From the NCBI RefSeq assembly GCF_954871325.1, contig NC_088775.1, positions 39,533,561-39,597,560 on the forward strand: 64,000 nt of DNA, given 5' to 3'. Every line of letters starts with the position of its first letter. Position 1 is the stretch's first letter. Both the position numbers and the translations under genes were made by a program. The notes below the pieces were generated by a model. That model worked only from the letters and a program-made list of their open reading frames with translations. It was not told the origin of the DNA and searched no databases. Of this stretch, positions 38,698 to 51,785 are shown one piece after another. The stretch is from Gordionus sp. m RMFG-2023 (Eukaryota; Nematomorpha; Gordioida; Chordodea; Parachordodidae).

Positions 38698-39125
38698 ACT
38701 AAGTGACAAAAATAAGTATTGCAAACATGTTTAATTAAACTTTAGTGAAGATGTACCCTAGATAAGTGACAATTGTCATAATAGTTATTTTTAAAGTTTT
38801 TTGAATTTTTTTGACGTAAATGGACAAAAATAGATATTTCTAACATGTTTAATTAAAACTTTAGTGAAGATGTACCCTAGATAATTGACAATTGTCATAA
38901 TAGTTATTTTTAAAGTTTTTTGAATTTTTTTGACGTAAATGGACAAAAATAAATATTTCTAACATGTTTAATTAAAACTTTAGTGAAAATGTAATTTAGA
39001 TAAGTGACAATTGTCATAATAGTTATTTTTAAAAATTTTTGAATTTTTTTAAAATAAATGGACAAAAATAAATGTTTCTAACATATTTAATTAAAACCTC
39101 AGTGAAGTTGTATTCTAGATAAGTG
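38698..39125. repeat. 120-bp satellite, left arm of foldback
   Basis: Copies are spaced 119-120 bases apart, with TGACAATTGTCATAATAGTT at about 38766, 38886 and 39006, preceded by a partial copy. The mirror array lies at 40200-40650. Related to 14955-15370. Confidence 0.85.
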
Positions 39126-41584
39126 ATATTCTGTGCTTTATATATTCAGTACCGGCCCGGTATTTTTAAATTGTTGTTTTAAGTTCTAACCACCATCTTT
39201 CAATCGTTTTAGTTGATTATCTATATTTCTCTATTAGTTTACATTTTATTGTAAAGATCACTTTATCATTTTTAAAAACATTTGATAGGTTAATTTATAC
39301 TTTAATAAGAATAAAAAAATAGAAAATATATAGTAAAAATCTAATCAGATTAACACTATCAGTGGTGATACTCTTGTTCAAATAAAATATATAATTTTAA
39401 ATAAAATTTTCATAATTACATCTTAATAATTCACATTAGCGCCTCCTATTTTTATTATTATGTGATAAACTAATTATGTATGGAGAGGGAATATCCCTGC
39501 TACTTTCGTATTATATTTATAATTTATAAACATGCATTCTTTACCTGATTCAATTATTATGTAAAATATATTAAATAAATAGATGAAACTGCACTAAAGA
39601 AAAATTAATCTTCGATGCTTTTGTGCTTTTAATATTTTCTTAAAATATATAAGTTATTTTAAAAATTAAAATATTATTCATAAAATTATCAAAAACTAAG
39701 TATTAGACTGAGTGGAAGAATTATAAAATATATTTATATTTGTATTTTAAAATAAGCACGTAAGCTACCTAAGAGTTCTGGAACCCTTGATGTGGCTCAA
39801 CTAAAGAATTTTCCCACAAGGGACAGAATATATATAATATAAGGTTAAATCCTTGTTGATTGAAGATAGAAATTTACATAAATCCAATACAGTGAATAAA
39901 CAAATTCTATAGTAATGTAAATTATTCAGATGTATTTATTTAAAATTATATATTTTATTTGAATAAGAGTATCACCTCTGATAGTGTTATTCTGATTAAA
40001 TTTTACTATATATTTTCTATTTTTTTTATTCTTATTAAAGTATAAATTAACCTATCAAATGTTTTTAAAAATGATAAAGTGATCAATAAAATGTAGACTA
40101 ATAGAGAAATATAGATAATCAACTTAAACGATTAAAATATGGTGGTTAGAACTTAAAACAACAATTTAAAAATACCAAGCCGGTACTGAATATATAAAGC
40201 ATGGAATGTCACTTATCTAGAATACAACTTCACTGAGGTTTGAATTAAATGTGTTAGAAATATTTATTTTTGTCCATTTATTTAAAAAAAATTCAAAATT
40301 TTAAAAGATACTATTATGACAATTGTCACTTATCTAAATTACATTTTCACTAAAGTTTTAATTAAACATGTTAGAAATATTTATTTTTGTCCATTTACGT
40401 CAAAAAAATTCAAAAAACTTTAAAAATAACTATTATGACAATTGTCAATTATCTAGGGTACATCTTCACTAAAGTTTTAATTAAACATGTAGAAATATTT
40501 ATTTTTACCCATTTACGTCAAAAAAATTCAAAAAATTTTAAAAATAACGATAATGATAATTGTCACTTATCTAGGGTACATCTTCACTAAATTTTTAATT
40601 AAACATGTTTGCAATATTATTTTTGTCACTTAGTGTCAAAAAAATTAAATACGTTTAAAAATCGATATAATTATCATATTTCCAAAGAACATCTTCATTT
40701 AAATTATAATCATCTTTATAATATATTACACTCTTATGACAAAAAATTTCAAAAATGTTAAAAAAATGAACATGACATCTATCACATTAAAATATTAACC
40801 TTAAAACGATCGTATAAAATAACATAAAAAAGTTTAATATAAATATTTAAATTATTTAGAAAAAACTACCTCATTTAACAGCCAAAAATTAGATAATTTT
40901 ATAAAAATTATAAAAATAAATTAAAGATTTCACCTAAAAGATTGTTTATTTATAATAAAATTCAAGAGATTTATAATTCAATCAAAAATTATTTTCATAA
41001 ATATTTTGAAAATCACTTAATGTTATTGTAATCATTATTATTAAAAAACATCATATCATTTTCATAATATAATATAAATTTCATTTCATATAAATAAAAA
41101 TATTAAATCAAATCATATGTTTTTTTGTTGATATATTATAAAAAAAAGTTATTTTACTAAAATAACACGAATTTGAGATTTTTATTATATTCTTTTAAAA
41201 TATATAAATAAAATAAATTTTGGCTCAAAATTAGACTCGAGCCAACTCCTGAGCCGACTTGAGCTAGAGCCAAATTTTCAGCTCTGACCTCGAAGTTGAA
41301 GCCAACATTTTCAGCTCCGACCTCAAGGTTTAAGACAAAATTTTCAGCTCCGACCTCGAGGTTTAAGCCAAATTTTTGGCTCCGACCTCGAGGTTTAAGC
41401 TAAAATTTTCGGATCCTAACTCGAGGTTTGAGCCAATTTTTCGCCTCAAAAACTGGCTGAGTTAACGGCTAAGCCGGCTTGGGCTCAGCCGTTTAACAAC
41501 ACTAGTTTTTACCAACTGGAAGAATATTTTTGAATAAAGCGACTTTGAAAAACATTATAATTTTTCCAATTCTTTTGTATAAAC

Positions 41585-44500
41585 TAGTGCTATAAACGTT
41601 ACTTCAAAAAAAGAAACGCGTTACCGTTACATCTGAAAAATGGAACGCGTTACCGTTACCATTTTACAAAGGAACGCGCGTTACCGACTTTTCAAAAAAT
41701 AAACGAGCTACTCGTTACTTAAAAAATTAAATACATATAATGCAAAAAAATATTTATTTTTTTCCGACAATATATAATAAAATAAAATACAAAAAAAAGA
41801 ACATATAAGATTAGAACTTTTTATAATAAAATTTTCATATATAATTATAATATGAATAAAATTATACAAAAATAATATATTATAATATAATATCTTTATG
41901 TAACAATTTTTTATTTATTTTTAACAACAATTGATTTTCAAAATTTTGATCAGATAAACATGAGCACTTAATACTCAACACAGCTTTCGCCGTGCTAAAC
42001 ACACGTTCAATTGGCACAGAGGATGGGAGAGTGGTATTATATTTAATAAACAAAAATTTCAATTCGGGGAATTTATTAAAAATATTTAAGGAAATATCTT
42101 TATTTTGAAAAAAGCTTGAAAGATCATCTTCACAGAGATCTTCATTCATTTCCTCATCAAAAAAAAATTTATCTTAATCTGAAAATATTCTAGTGTGTGT
42201 ATTGGATAAAGGAATCAAGCCTGTTCTTTCTTTCTCATAATCTTTTCTCAAACTGGAAATAAGTTCCAGCATTCTTCCTTTATTGACCTCTAATTTTATC
42301 CAGGGCCAAATTTAAATAGTGGGTGTATTGCCGATAGTATATAATCATCATCATAGCTGTGTTTTGAATCTATTGAAAATATGATAGTCAAAATATAAAT
42401 TATAAGCAATATTTGAACTGTATACATTTTATCTATGGCTTCCAGGATTGAATCAATAAGCGGCTTACAAAACTTAAAATTATTTAAAGCCAATTTTTTA
42501 AGTTTTGATATTATAATGGTTATAGTGGGAGTGAGATATCCCAAATGCATATTATCTTCACTCTCTAAAATTGTAAGAGCCGTAGCTATCGGTTCCATAA
42601 CCTATAAAATCATATATATACATATCATATTTTAATTAACACTAACCATATAATATTCATCTATGAACGACTTGTCGTTATCTGAAAATCTTTGTAATCC
42701 AGATTTGTCGCAAGATTCATCGAATTTTTGATAATTCACCTTAATAAGACTATTTATTAATTTTACAGAGTTATAGAAAGAATTCCATCTTGTTATAACT
42801 GGTTTAATTAAATATCTTCCCAAATTTTCCTTAAATATAGCAGAACAGTTAGAAGATTGCCCATGTTTATTCCACAAAAGCTTACATTTAGAAAATGTAA
42901 TTTTTGAAATGGTTTTATAATGCACATTGTTGAGTGCCTTTTCAGTGTCAATACTTGCAATTAGATTTAAGTGTGTGCTGAACAGGAATGATGCTTAGGT
43001 AAGATTGCCCATGTTTATTCCACAAAAGCTTACATTTATAAAATGTAATTTTTGAAATGGTTTTATAATGCACATTGTTGAGTGCCTTTTCAGTGTCAAT
43101 ACTTGCAATTAGATTTAAAGTGTGTGCTGAACAGGAATGATGCTTAGGGTAAGTATACATTACTATCATTAATATTTTGATCTTCAAATAGATCAAATAA
43201 TGGCAGAGGAACTATTTCATCATCTGATTCTTTTCCTTGTTCATAAACTCTAATAAATTTTTAATAAATATATTATATTATTTTTTATACTTGAAGGCTT
43301 TTAAATAATTTCGATCATTATCGGTAATGCATTTGGTCACTTTATTTTGAATCTTATATATGGCAAAAATTTCAAAGATTATTTTTGCTAGATAATCATA
43401 TGTATGTTTTTGGTTTAGCCTTCTACAAGCTAAGCAGGCTGAAACCCTCTAATGAGTGTTTGTTGATTGGTTTCAATTTTTTTTTATTGCTCAAATTTTG
43501 ATTTATTTCTTTTATTCATGAAGAATGTATAGTCTATAATTTTTTAATTTAAATATTATTAATTCCAGAGTTTTTTTTAAAAAATAACTAAGCTTTTTGA
43601 ATAATTGAAGATAAATCTTTTCAAAATTTAATTGCATTTTTTATCCCTCACTAAGCTTATTGGAAAACATTAAAATAAATTATAATTGCCAAAGATAATT
43701 TTTCAATTTATTATCTTTATTAGATCAGAATTATCATATAAAAAGGAATCAGGAAAAATATCTAGGTTCAGTTCTCTAAAGCAAAATTTCAAATTCTGAT
43801 ATAAAAATCTTGACAGAATAGAGCACTCTTTGAGACATAAAATGATTTGCAGAACTTTTCCATGTGAATTACACTTTAGATTCCCTGCCTAATATCAAAA
43901 CATTGTTTTTTTATATTTTATTACCTTACATATTAATACCTGCACTAAAGAAAGGTCATTTTCAATTTTAAAAAGGTTAAATAATCAAATCTATCTCAGA
44001 GTTATCACTTTTTAAATTCAAATAATAAATTGTAATATGATTAAATTATAATATGTTCTTTTAGTATTAAAATTTTTATATGCAATACTTAATAATAATA
44101 AATTCTTAATCATAATATTTATATGTTTTTTATAAAGGTTTTGCATTTGCAATAAAAGTTATTTTTATTTTGATAATATAATCATTTGTATTAGTATATA
44201 TATTTTTTAATTTTTAATGTAATAATCTGTATAAAATTTATACATTTCAAATTTTATTGTGTACTATCATTAAAATAAATACATGGTTAAAAAATAATTA
44301 TATATTAATTCACTCTTACCTTCAAATGTTTTTTCAAGTTTGAGCTACTTGACATTGACGTTGAAATATTTGCATTGGGACATAATTTACATTTACAAAG
44401 TGTAGACTTGTACCAGGAATCTTCTTAATTGGTTTATAATATAATTCAAATTGGGGCCAGGGAAGGGTTAAGTACTATGGACATAATATTCTTTTAAAAT

Positions 44501-44849
44501 AAATTATAAATTAATTAATAATATCATTATATTTACTTTGAATTTTGATTGAATATTAATTTCGACTGATAATTTAACAACGAGAATTTAAAAAAAAATG
44601 TGGAACTTGGAAGTGGTTGATATGAATTAAAACTCGGCTTAAATTATTAATATTAAGAAATAAAAAATAAATAAAAGTAATTTTTTAATACAATAAAATT
44701 GGTTTTTCTTTTTATTGATATTTTTTAAAAAAATATAAAGTAACGTTTTGCGTTACCTTTACTCAAAAAAAGAAACGCGTTACCGTTACTCGTTACCTTT
44801 AGATGAAGGTAACGAATGGTGTTCCTTTTGACGTTATTTTAAAGCACTA
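41585..44849 (-). mobile_element. BED-finger hAT, longer copy, 8-bp duplications
   Basis: It is 3265 bp, begins TAGTGCTATAAACG, ends CTTTAAAGCACTA-like in reverse, and has a perfect duplication GTATAAAC at 41577-41584 and 44850-44857. The minus strand reads a BED-type finger with SSSNLKKHLK (near 44340), KHTYDYLAKIIFEIFAIYK (near 43410), the acidic site CITDNDRNYLKAFK, then HHSCSAHTLNLIASIDTEKA, VITRWNSFYNSVKLINSL (42790), MEPIATALTILESED (42598), and the dimerisation end LPSSVPIERVFSTAKAVLS (42040). Subterminal GTAACG motifs occur at both ends. A tandem duplication and a few frame breaks make it inactive. Confidence 0.92.
42856..43148. repeat. 146-bp tandem duplication inside the hAT
   Basis: AGATTGCCCATGTTTATTCC to GCTGAACAGGAATGATGCTT occurs at 42856-43000 and again at 43002-43148. 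It repeats coding for AHTLNL through LLWNKHGQS and breaks the transposase. The sister copy at 58291 does not have it. Confidence 0.9.
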
Positions 44850-45223
44850 GTATAAACTAATTAACAAATTTAAATCAAGATGACCATTTCAATTCTCTAG
44901 GCATAAAAAAAATTAAAACCTTTATTGGAAAACAATATAACAGAAGAGAGATTAGTTGAAGTTGAGATTGTCAAAAAATTATTTGTTAAAAGTTTAGAAA
45001 AAAGGTAACAAAAACTGTTTCAACAAATTTTGTCAAATTTCTATACCAATATAAAAATGCATTTCCAAATGTTTTTTAATATTCTGTAACAGTTTAAATG
45101 ATCCACATCGAGTTGTAAGTCAATTTTTTAATCATTAGAGAGAATTATTAAATTAGATAGACTTCGAATGGTGATATAAGAAAGGCCAACTTGGTTTTAT
45201 TAGGACATGGGAAAAACATTACT
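44850..45223. other. Non-coding AT-rich stretch
   Basis: No gene or element was seen. Confidence 0.4.
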
Positions 45224-46346
45224 AATAGGCGTAGTCAAGATTTTCCTGGGGGGGAAGGATTAATAAATTTCTGTAAAGCTTCACCCCAGACCACTTGGTG
45301 GGCTTTGGTCTAATTTTTCCCGGCCTTCAGCCGGTTTTCCTTAGAAAATATTTTTATAGGATAGAAGTTTACGTTAATAAAAGCAATTTATTATTATTTA
45401 AAATGTACGAAATTGGTTACCAATTTAATAAATTGTTATATTAATTCTTTCGTTTTATTCATAATACATAAAATAGTCAAAATACAATCACAGAAAAAGA
45501 TATATGCAAAAGAATATTGATAATATCACCATAAATGTTAGATAGCTAAACCTTAACATTATTCAACCATCAATAATAATTTAAATTTTATCATATTCTC
45601 ATGTATAATTATATTGTTAATATATTTAATTCTTCTCATTGAAATTATTAATCAGCATGAAATATTTAACCAATCATTATTTATTTATAAACACATAATA
45701 CGGAAACAATTTAGATCATCATACCATTTGAAATATTCATATACCATTTTCATTTGTGTCAAATTAAATATTTTTCAATGTCGACTGCACTAATAATACA
45801 AATACACACAAGTATTATTTATTTATATATGTAGACTGATTATAAATTCTCACAATGGGTTATTCCATAATTTATACATCATATAGTAACAAATGATAAA
45901 ACATCCATACACATTTCGACGGAAATAATCATAATAATCTGGATGATGCTACAAACTCAATATCTCTTAGGTAGCTAAACATTACCCGATATTATATCAT
46001 TATATTTATAATATATTTTTTATTATATCTATATTAAAATAATTTATAATTTACTGAAACCAAGAGATGATATCAAAAAATAAACTGTCATTTTTATATA
46101 TAAATGTTTTTTTCCAAAAAATATGAATTATAGTAATTATTTTAAGTTTAAAAAACTTTTAACCTTTACATTCTTTCTTTCAAATTATTGTATAAGATAT
46201 ATGCATATATTTTGAGGTACAGGAGATTGGGAGAGGGCTAAGGAGGATATTTCTTATTAGCTTAAAATGATATTCACCAAAAGTGACATATTTCAGAAGG
46301 GGGAGGTGATTTCCCCTTGCCCCCCCCCCTCCCGGCTGTGCCTATG
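45224..46346. mobile_element. Small hAT-like element, CATAGGC type
   Basis: The left end reads AATAGGCGTAGTCAAGATTTTCC with a G tract. The right end reads GGCTGTGCCTATG, inverted CATAGGCACAGCC. The right 275 bases match, inverted, the element body at 31105-31340. No transposase is coded. No clear target duplication. Confidence 0.65.
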
Positions 46347-47783
46347 GCTGAAACTATTAATTTTGGAAATATTTTAAAAGACATTTAAAAGTACATCTCA
46401 TCAACCAAAATAAAACTTTTAATGTTTTATTTTTATTAGTTTTACACTACTCAATCATTGATCATAATATCAATAGTATATAATTATAAATATTTTCTTT
46501 TACATATATTTTATAAATGAATCTCCTAACAAGTATTATACAAGCACATTTAAACTATATCAACGTTATTATATATTTGTAAAATCAACTTATTACTTTC
46601 CAGCTATAAATCAATTCTCATCTTCCATCTAATTTTATAAACATATTATATTTGGAATATTTGTTCTATCGCGTTGAAAAGAAATTCTTAACTGCCTATC
46701 CAAAATTTTTGTCTGCACCCCCCTCCCTAATGGGTGAAGCTAGAATCAGACCTGCTGCATTGCTGTAATAAATTCAATTTAATACATTAGCTTTAATCGT
46801 CATATAAATAAGAAAATTGTAAACTGCCAAAAAGTTCTTTCCAAATTAATACAAATTTCTGAGTGTGTATTATACGTAATAATAGTTATAAAACATTTAG
46901 TTATGAAGTTGCATGAAATTATATTCGATTTGAACAATTATATTGATTGGTTTATTTCCGCGACAATTATTATAAAAAATATATTAATCAATGTCGAATA
47001 ACATAAAAAGGTAAATTAGTAATATATTATATAATATTAACAAGTATCAAATAACAATGATGGAATTAATATTTAATATATATGTATAGTATATATTTAT
47101 TCCATTCGAAGGGTAAAACCGAAGATAAGAGAATATAAATATTAAATTAATTGATCAAATGACTAATTTTGTCAAACATTTGTTTTAAGTTTTTAAGGAC
47201 TAAGGTTAAATTAAATTTGAAAATTATTTTCGGTTGCTATTTCATTGAAAAAAATTAAACGCGCCGAGAATATTCTTTATACCTTTGAGCAGTAAAAAAA
47301 TGAAATTTTTGCACGTCCAAAATTTAAACAATTTTTCATTCCTTATTTTTACTAATTATTTTAACGTTTTTAAAAATTTACAACTCAGAGCTACGAAATT
47401 TTTGGGCTTTGTGTGGAATGCAAAATGTTTTATAAAGGATGTGATCTATTTCACTTGGCAAAGGGCTGTTAATGCATGCAGCTTTATATTAATGTTATAT
47501 TATTCTTTTCCAATATATTTTTCGTTAATATTCATATATGAATGTAATTTGGAATGAATTATTTACGAAGAGTGAATGAGCAAGTGATTAACCAAATACT
47601 TCATTTAAAATTGTACTTGTGAAAAAAATAAAAATATTTAGCCTTAGTTCAAAATAAGTATAAAATGGTAAACGAATTACAATATTGATCAAGAAGTATA
47701 TTTGAAACAACCGAATTAATCATTTGAGTCTTGAATAATTCCATTTTTATAAACAGGAACATAAAATGGCGAATAATTCTTTT
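46347..47783. other. Spacer downstream of TPST; one hAT-like end
   Basis: Near 46715-46755 a C-rich tract is followed by GGGTGAAGCTAGAATC and AGACCTGCTG, which looks like an old MITE end. An open frame at 47285-47557 (plus) has no motif I recognise and no ATG support. The rest is AT-rich. Confidence 0.35.
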
Positions 47784-49979
47784 TTATTGGCGATCAATTG
47801 TGCCGAGTTTCATATTTTTAATTTTTTCGTCGTAAACATCGTGATGAGATTGAATTCGTTGATTGTTTTTTATAACCAATGTGTCGGGTTCACCATAATA
47901 AGGGAAGCCCTCGGTTGAGTAGTTTAATGTTATCAACATTGGTGCTATTTCCTTAGCCTGATTAAACTTGAGATATATATTTTTTTAAAGCAAACTAGGT
48001 AAATAGGACATTTAATAGAATGCATTTTATAGAAACTAAATGAAACCAATTTAATAATTTATAGAACTTTTAGTTTCATAAATATTAATTAAACTACAGA
48101 TAAACAACTTATTAAATAAATTATTTGTAATATATTTTTATAATATTTTAATAATAATGATAATCTGCACTAAATGCTATTATTACTATCTCCAAGGGAA
48201 ATGAATCCATCCACCGGTATAGTGCCTCGGTATTAATAGGTCTGATGACTTGATCACTCGATCTTTCCAGTCTGTAAAAATATATATAAATTATATTTAA
48301 ATTTTTGTTTTTTTTGTTACTCATTAAATCGTCAGTAACTTACCTTTATCCACTCCTCTATTTATACAGTTAGAATATCGATCGAACGTATGAAATATTC
48401 TGAAAAACTTTATAAATGACCAACTAGGTCCGGTTCCTTTGTTTCTTTTTGATCAATATGTATGAAATTCTCTTATATTTTTTATGTTATTTTATAGAAA
48501 TAAGCACTATGAGCATTTTTTAGTTAAGATTTAATTAAACAAAATTGATATTAGGTCTAAATTTAAATTACTTTCTTAATAGGCGCAACCTTTTAAAGTA
48601 ACTTCTCAGCATAGAAATTTATAAATTAAAGAGAGAAAAAGGATAATAATTTGGATAAAATTATACTTAGACAACATGATGCCATCAGGTTTGCCTACCA
48701 ATTCACTGTGCCTTAAAACGCGGGATGTCCACGGTAGATCTAAAAACTTAAGTATGTCTCTTATAGTTTTCCTTGGTTGCAACACAAGAGTCTCGTAATG
48801 AACAGATTTACAAATATTGACTCCAAGGGCTGTGCATATTTCATACATTTGATGAACCCCTGCGTTCCACATGCTAAGAGATTGCTTGTAGTCTTCAACG
48901 TTCCAACCAGTTATCGTTACCTTACGAGTCACTACCGATTGAACTACCGCACGTCCATCTCGTATCATGAAAATAAACTTAGCATGAGGAAATATACGAG
49001 CCACGAAATCAGCTGTTTTCATCACAAATGGGTCTTTGTTACAAAGTCTTTTCTTCCTTTTCTTCACTTTTTCACCACTCTTGTGGATTTTGGAAATTAT
49101 GTTTTTTTTCTGATTAATTTGTGTTATAGATTCCAAATCGTCGATATTATTATTGACACCTTCGGCATATAACTTCATTTCTCTATCCACATAATCAGAA
49201 TTCGAATCGGAATATGAAGTATCCATAGTTGAAGGGGTATCGATTTCGTCTCTTCCCCGCTGACTTAAGATAGTTATTATAAAGTCACCTACTGCAGAAT
49301 CTAAAACTTTATCTGTTATACGGGCCTCTAACAGTCTTTGGGCCTCCGTTTTAGATGAGGCCCAATTTTTTAGCATAAAAAGTAAACGCGGTATTACACG
49401 CGTCTCCTCTCCACATTCTACAAATGGATGTGCATCTAACACTGCCCGCATCAAAGTAGTGCCACTACGAGGCATGCCCCCAACAAATATGAGCGGAATA
49501 TGATGTCGAAATTGTTCCTTTTGCCGCTGAAAATTCTCTATTTCTGATAAAATATCATCTTCGTCTGTAAAACCTTTTAAAAAACTTTTATTGTTTTTTT
49601 GATCCTCTGGGTGTTTATAATTTTTATTAATATGATTATCTAGCATCTCTTCAATTTTGTTATATATTCCCGGTGGATTATATAGCTGATATTGATTTAA
49701 TGGGCTTTTAAACGTTGAATCATCGGCATTGAAATCAACCACTAAGCAAGAGGTTGTATTATAGCAGCGGTTTGAGGGGCTAATTACTTTGACAAAACCT
49801 AATAGAAAAGGCGATGTTACCCATAGAACAAAAGCAAAAATTAGCAAAAAAATTATGTTGTAGGATGAAATTGTCGGATATTTGCGACAAAGAAAATTGC
49901 GGGAAGCATGAGTCATTAGATTCATAAAGAAGTATATAGGTGCGACATAATTGTGATGTGCCACCTTTTTCCAACGCAT
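47784..49979 (-). CDS. TPST: Tyrosylprotein sulfotransferase, complete, three exons
   Basis: TPST moves sulfate from PAPS to protein tyrosines in the trans-Golgi lumen. The exons are 49979-48667, 48271-48187 and 47957-47784. Phases agree and give 523 residues. A type II membrane anchor lies at about residues 41-64. The 5'-phosphosulfate loop is GGMPRSGTTLMRAVLDAHP (167-185), the conserved CGEETRVIPR (189-198) holds the likely catalytic Glu, then LCNKDPF (312-318) and the 3'-phosphate motif RDGRAVVQSVVTRKVTI (340-356). LERSSDQVIRPIN (exon 2) and IAPML...LNYS (exon 3) match the animal family. Human TPST1 has 370 residues. Here the stem and N-terminus are about 90 residues longer, and a charged insert of about 60 residues (about 243-311, Lys-rich at its end) precedes LCNKDPF. 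The start is the first ATG. Met-19 or Met-22 are alternatives. It looks functional. Confidence 0.95.
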
Positions 49980-51160
49980 ATAATATTGATGCTGACTTTT
50001 ATTTATTTCTAAACAATTGAATCATATGTATATTTAGATAGAAAGGCATTTGCTAAAACGTGATTTATCATGGGATCAGCAAATATTCATAGATTATTCT
50101 ATTTGAAAATATATGACAAAAAATGTTTATTATATATAGTATTTATAAAAATTTGTTTATTATTAAAAAAAACATAACATTTCCAAATATATTTAGGTTA
50201 AAAAAAAATTAATTTACAATTAAGAGATCTTATATATTTTTTAAAAATTTAAATGACATTTCTAGAATAAATAAATTTTTTTTTAAAATTTTTTAAAAAA
50301 ATCTGACAAACAAAATCAAAATTAACATCAAATTGAAATTATACAAAATTCTTATATAAAAATATTTGTAAATTATGACTATTAAATTTTGCACTAGAGG
50401 TTTATATTTTTAGTGTGATCTATAGCTTAGAACTAAATAAAAAATTAATTTTAAGGAAGATTTGGGGTTTTTGTTAAGAATTATAGTTAAATTTAAACAT
50501 ACCATTAAAAACACATTGTTTCATATACCCAGCAACAAAGGAAAAATATCCCCTGATAGTCTTAACCCACCCTTTAAATTTAATATCTTTCGTTTTAATT
50601 TTTATCATTTGTAATATTGAAATTATAGAAGATAAACCAAATTTTTTTAGAAAATTATGGTAATTGATACATGCCTTCGAAAAGAACCATGGTAGATTTT
50701 TATATATTTGGGCATATATGGGGAATTTATATAACTAAAAATTCAATTATTTTTAATTAACAATAGGAGTTTTTTTCGAGTATAGTGTGTCCCCGAAGGT
50801 TTTCAAAATTTTATAAACGCTATTAATGAGTAGGATACGACATATAAGAAAGTGAAAAAAAAACTAAGTCCATTGTCGATAGGGGAGACCGATATTTTCC
50901 ATAAGAAATTGAAGGACTATAAAAAATATGAAGCAAATCCCAAATAAATTAAACGTAGTTTTTATCTTGTAGAAATTAATAATTCGCCAGAACATTGGTT
51001 TAGAAATTTGTCGTTCAAATTTATCATTAATTCATGGCTCCATGGAAGCCTATTTATCATTTATAATAGTATTTTTATTAGTATTTTATTTAAGTCGTTT
51101 TTAAATATATTTTTTTGGATTTAACATTTATTTAATGCTTGTAAGCTGCAATCTGTTTTT
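49980..51160. other. Upstream region of TPST, no gene seen
   Basis: AT-rich. It probably holds the TPST promoter and 5' UTR, but no specific signal can be defended. Confidence 0.4.
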
Positions 51161-51164
51161 TCCA

Positions 51165-51440
51165 GCAATGTTTTATTTTTTCAACTTATAATCATTATTT
51201 GAACGTATACCGGGAATCAGACAATTTTGTCATGAACATTTGAACTTAATATAACTCATATTAGTTTTTCCATAGATTTTTTATATAAATTATAAATGAT
51301 CCAAAGGTTGACGAAATTGTCTACAATTCATAAGATAGGTCTGAAATACATTTCCAATAAAATCAGATTTTTAAATTTAAAAAAATGTGCTCAAAAAATG
51401 ATTTAAAGTTGAAAAAAACACATTGCCGCTATCACATATA
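51165..51440. repeat. Dispersed repeat segments
   Basis: 51165-51300 resembles 9190-9370. 51315-51440 (ACAATTCATAAG, ACATTTCC, AAAATCAGATTT, AACACATTG, CATATTGCCGCTA-like) recurs at about 52730-52890. Unclassified. Confidence 0.55.
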
Positions 51441-51464
51441 TATTTATAGTATTTTTTTTTAAAT

Positions 51465-51645
51465 ACTCGGGCCGGGTCGAATATTTTAAATAGCTCTTAT
51501 CTATAAAAATTATAAATAAATATAATTATATATTAAAATATTTTTTAAAAAAATCCAGGTAGGGCTTGTAAATATAAAACCTGGACCGGGCTGAAAATTT
51601 AAGAATAAACCGGGCCGGTTAGTGCAAATAGTACCTCTGCAGGTT
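51465..51645. mobile_element. GC-rich end of a hAT-like MITE
   Basis: Blocks ACTCGGGCCGGGTCG and AACCGGGCCGGTT are followed by GCAAATAGTACCTCTGCAGG, which is, inverted, the counterpart of the left end at 63170 (CAGAGACCTGCAGGGGTACC). It is the right end of a diverged copy. Confidence 0.6.
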
Positions 51646-51785
51646 TCTAATTTAAATAGAATAACTATTTTTTTCAGTTAATGTTAAATATCGCATGGTG
51701 CGATATTGATGCAACCAAAATGTGATATGATCGAGATAATCAATTTTTATTCCTAATATTTATATTTAAAAATAGTCATTTTCGA

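Larger units (their letters stand above)
37736..41504. mobile_element. Giant foldback DNA element, 8-bp duplications
   Basis: A 3769-bp inverted-repeat element. It starts TAGTGTTGTTAAA, ends TTTAACAACACTA, and has a perfect duplication GTTTTTAC at 37728-37735 and 41505-41512, as for hAT elements. Left arm 37736-39440, right arm 39912-41504, and an unpaired centre of about 470 bases. From the end inward each arm holds a minisatellite of about 32 bp, an AT-rich single-copy segment, a 120-bp satellite of about 3-4 copies, and another single-copy segment with GTACCGGCCCGGTATTTTT in the left arm. No transposase coding is present, so it must be mobilised in trans. The arms differ by scattered changes and by minisatellite copy number. 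Confidence 0.93.

Noticed and set aside
47285-47557. Plus-strand frame of 90 codons downstream of TPST
   Set aside because: No recognisable motif, no ATG at its first codon, and AT-driven hydrophobic composition.
48777-49172. Plus-strand open frame of 131 codons
   Set aside because: Antisense shadow of TPST exon 1, with no motif of its own.
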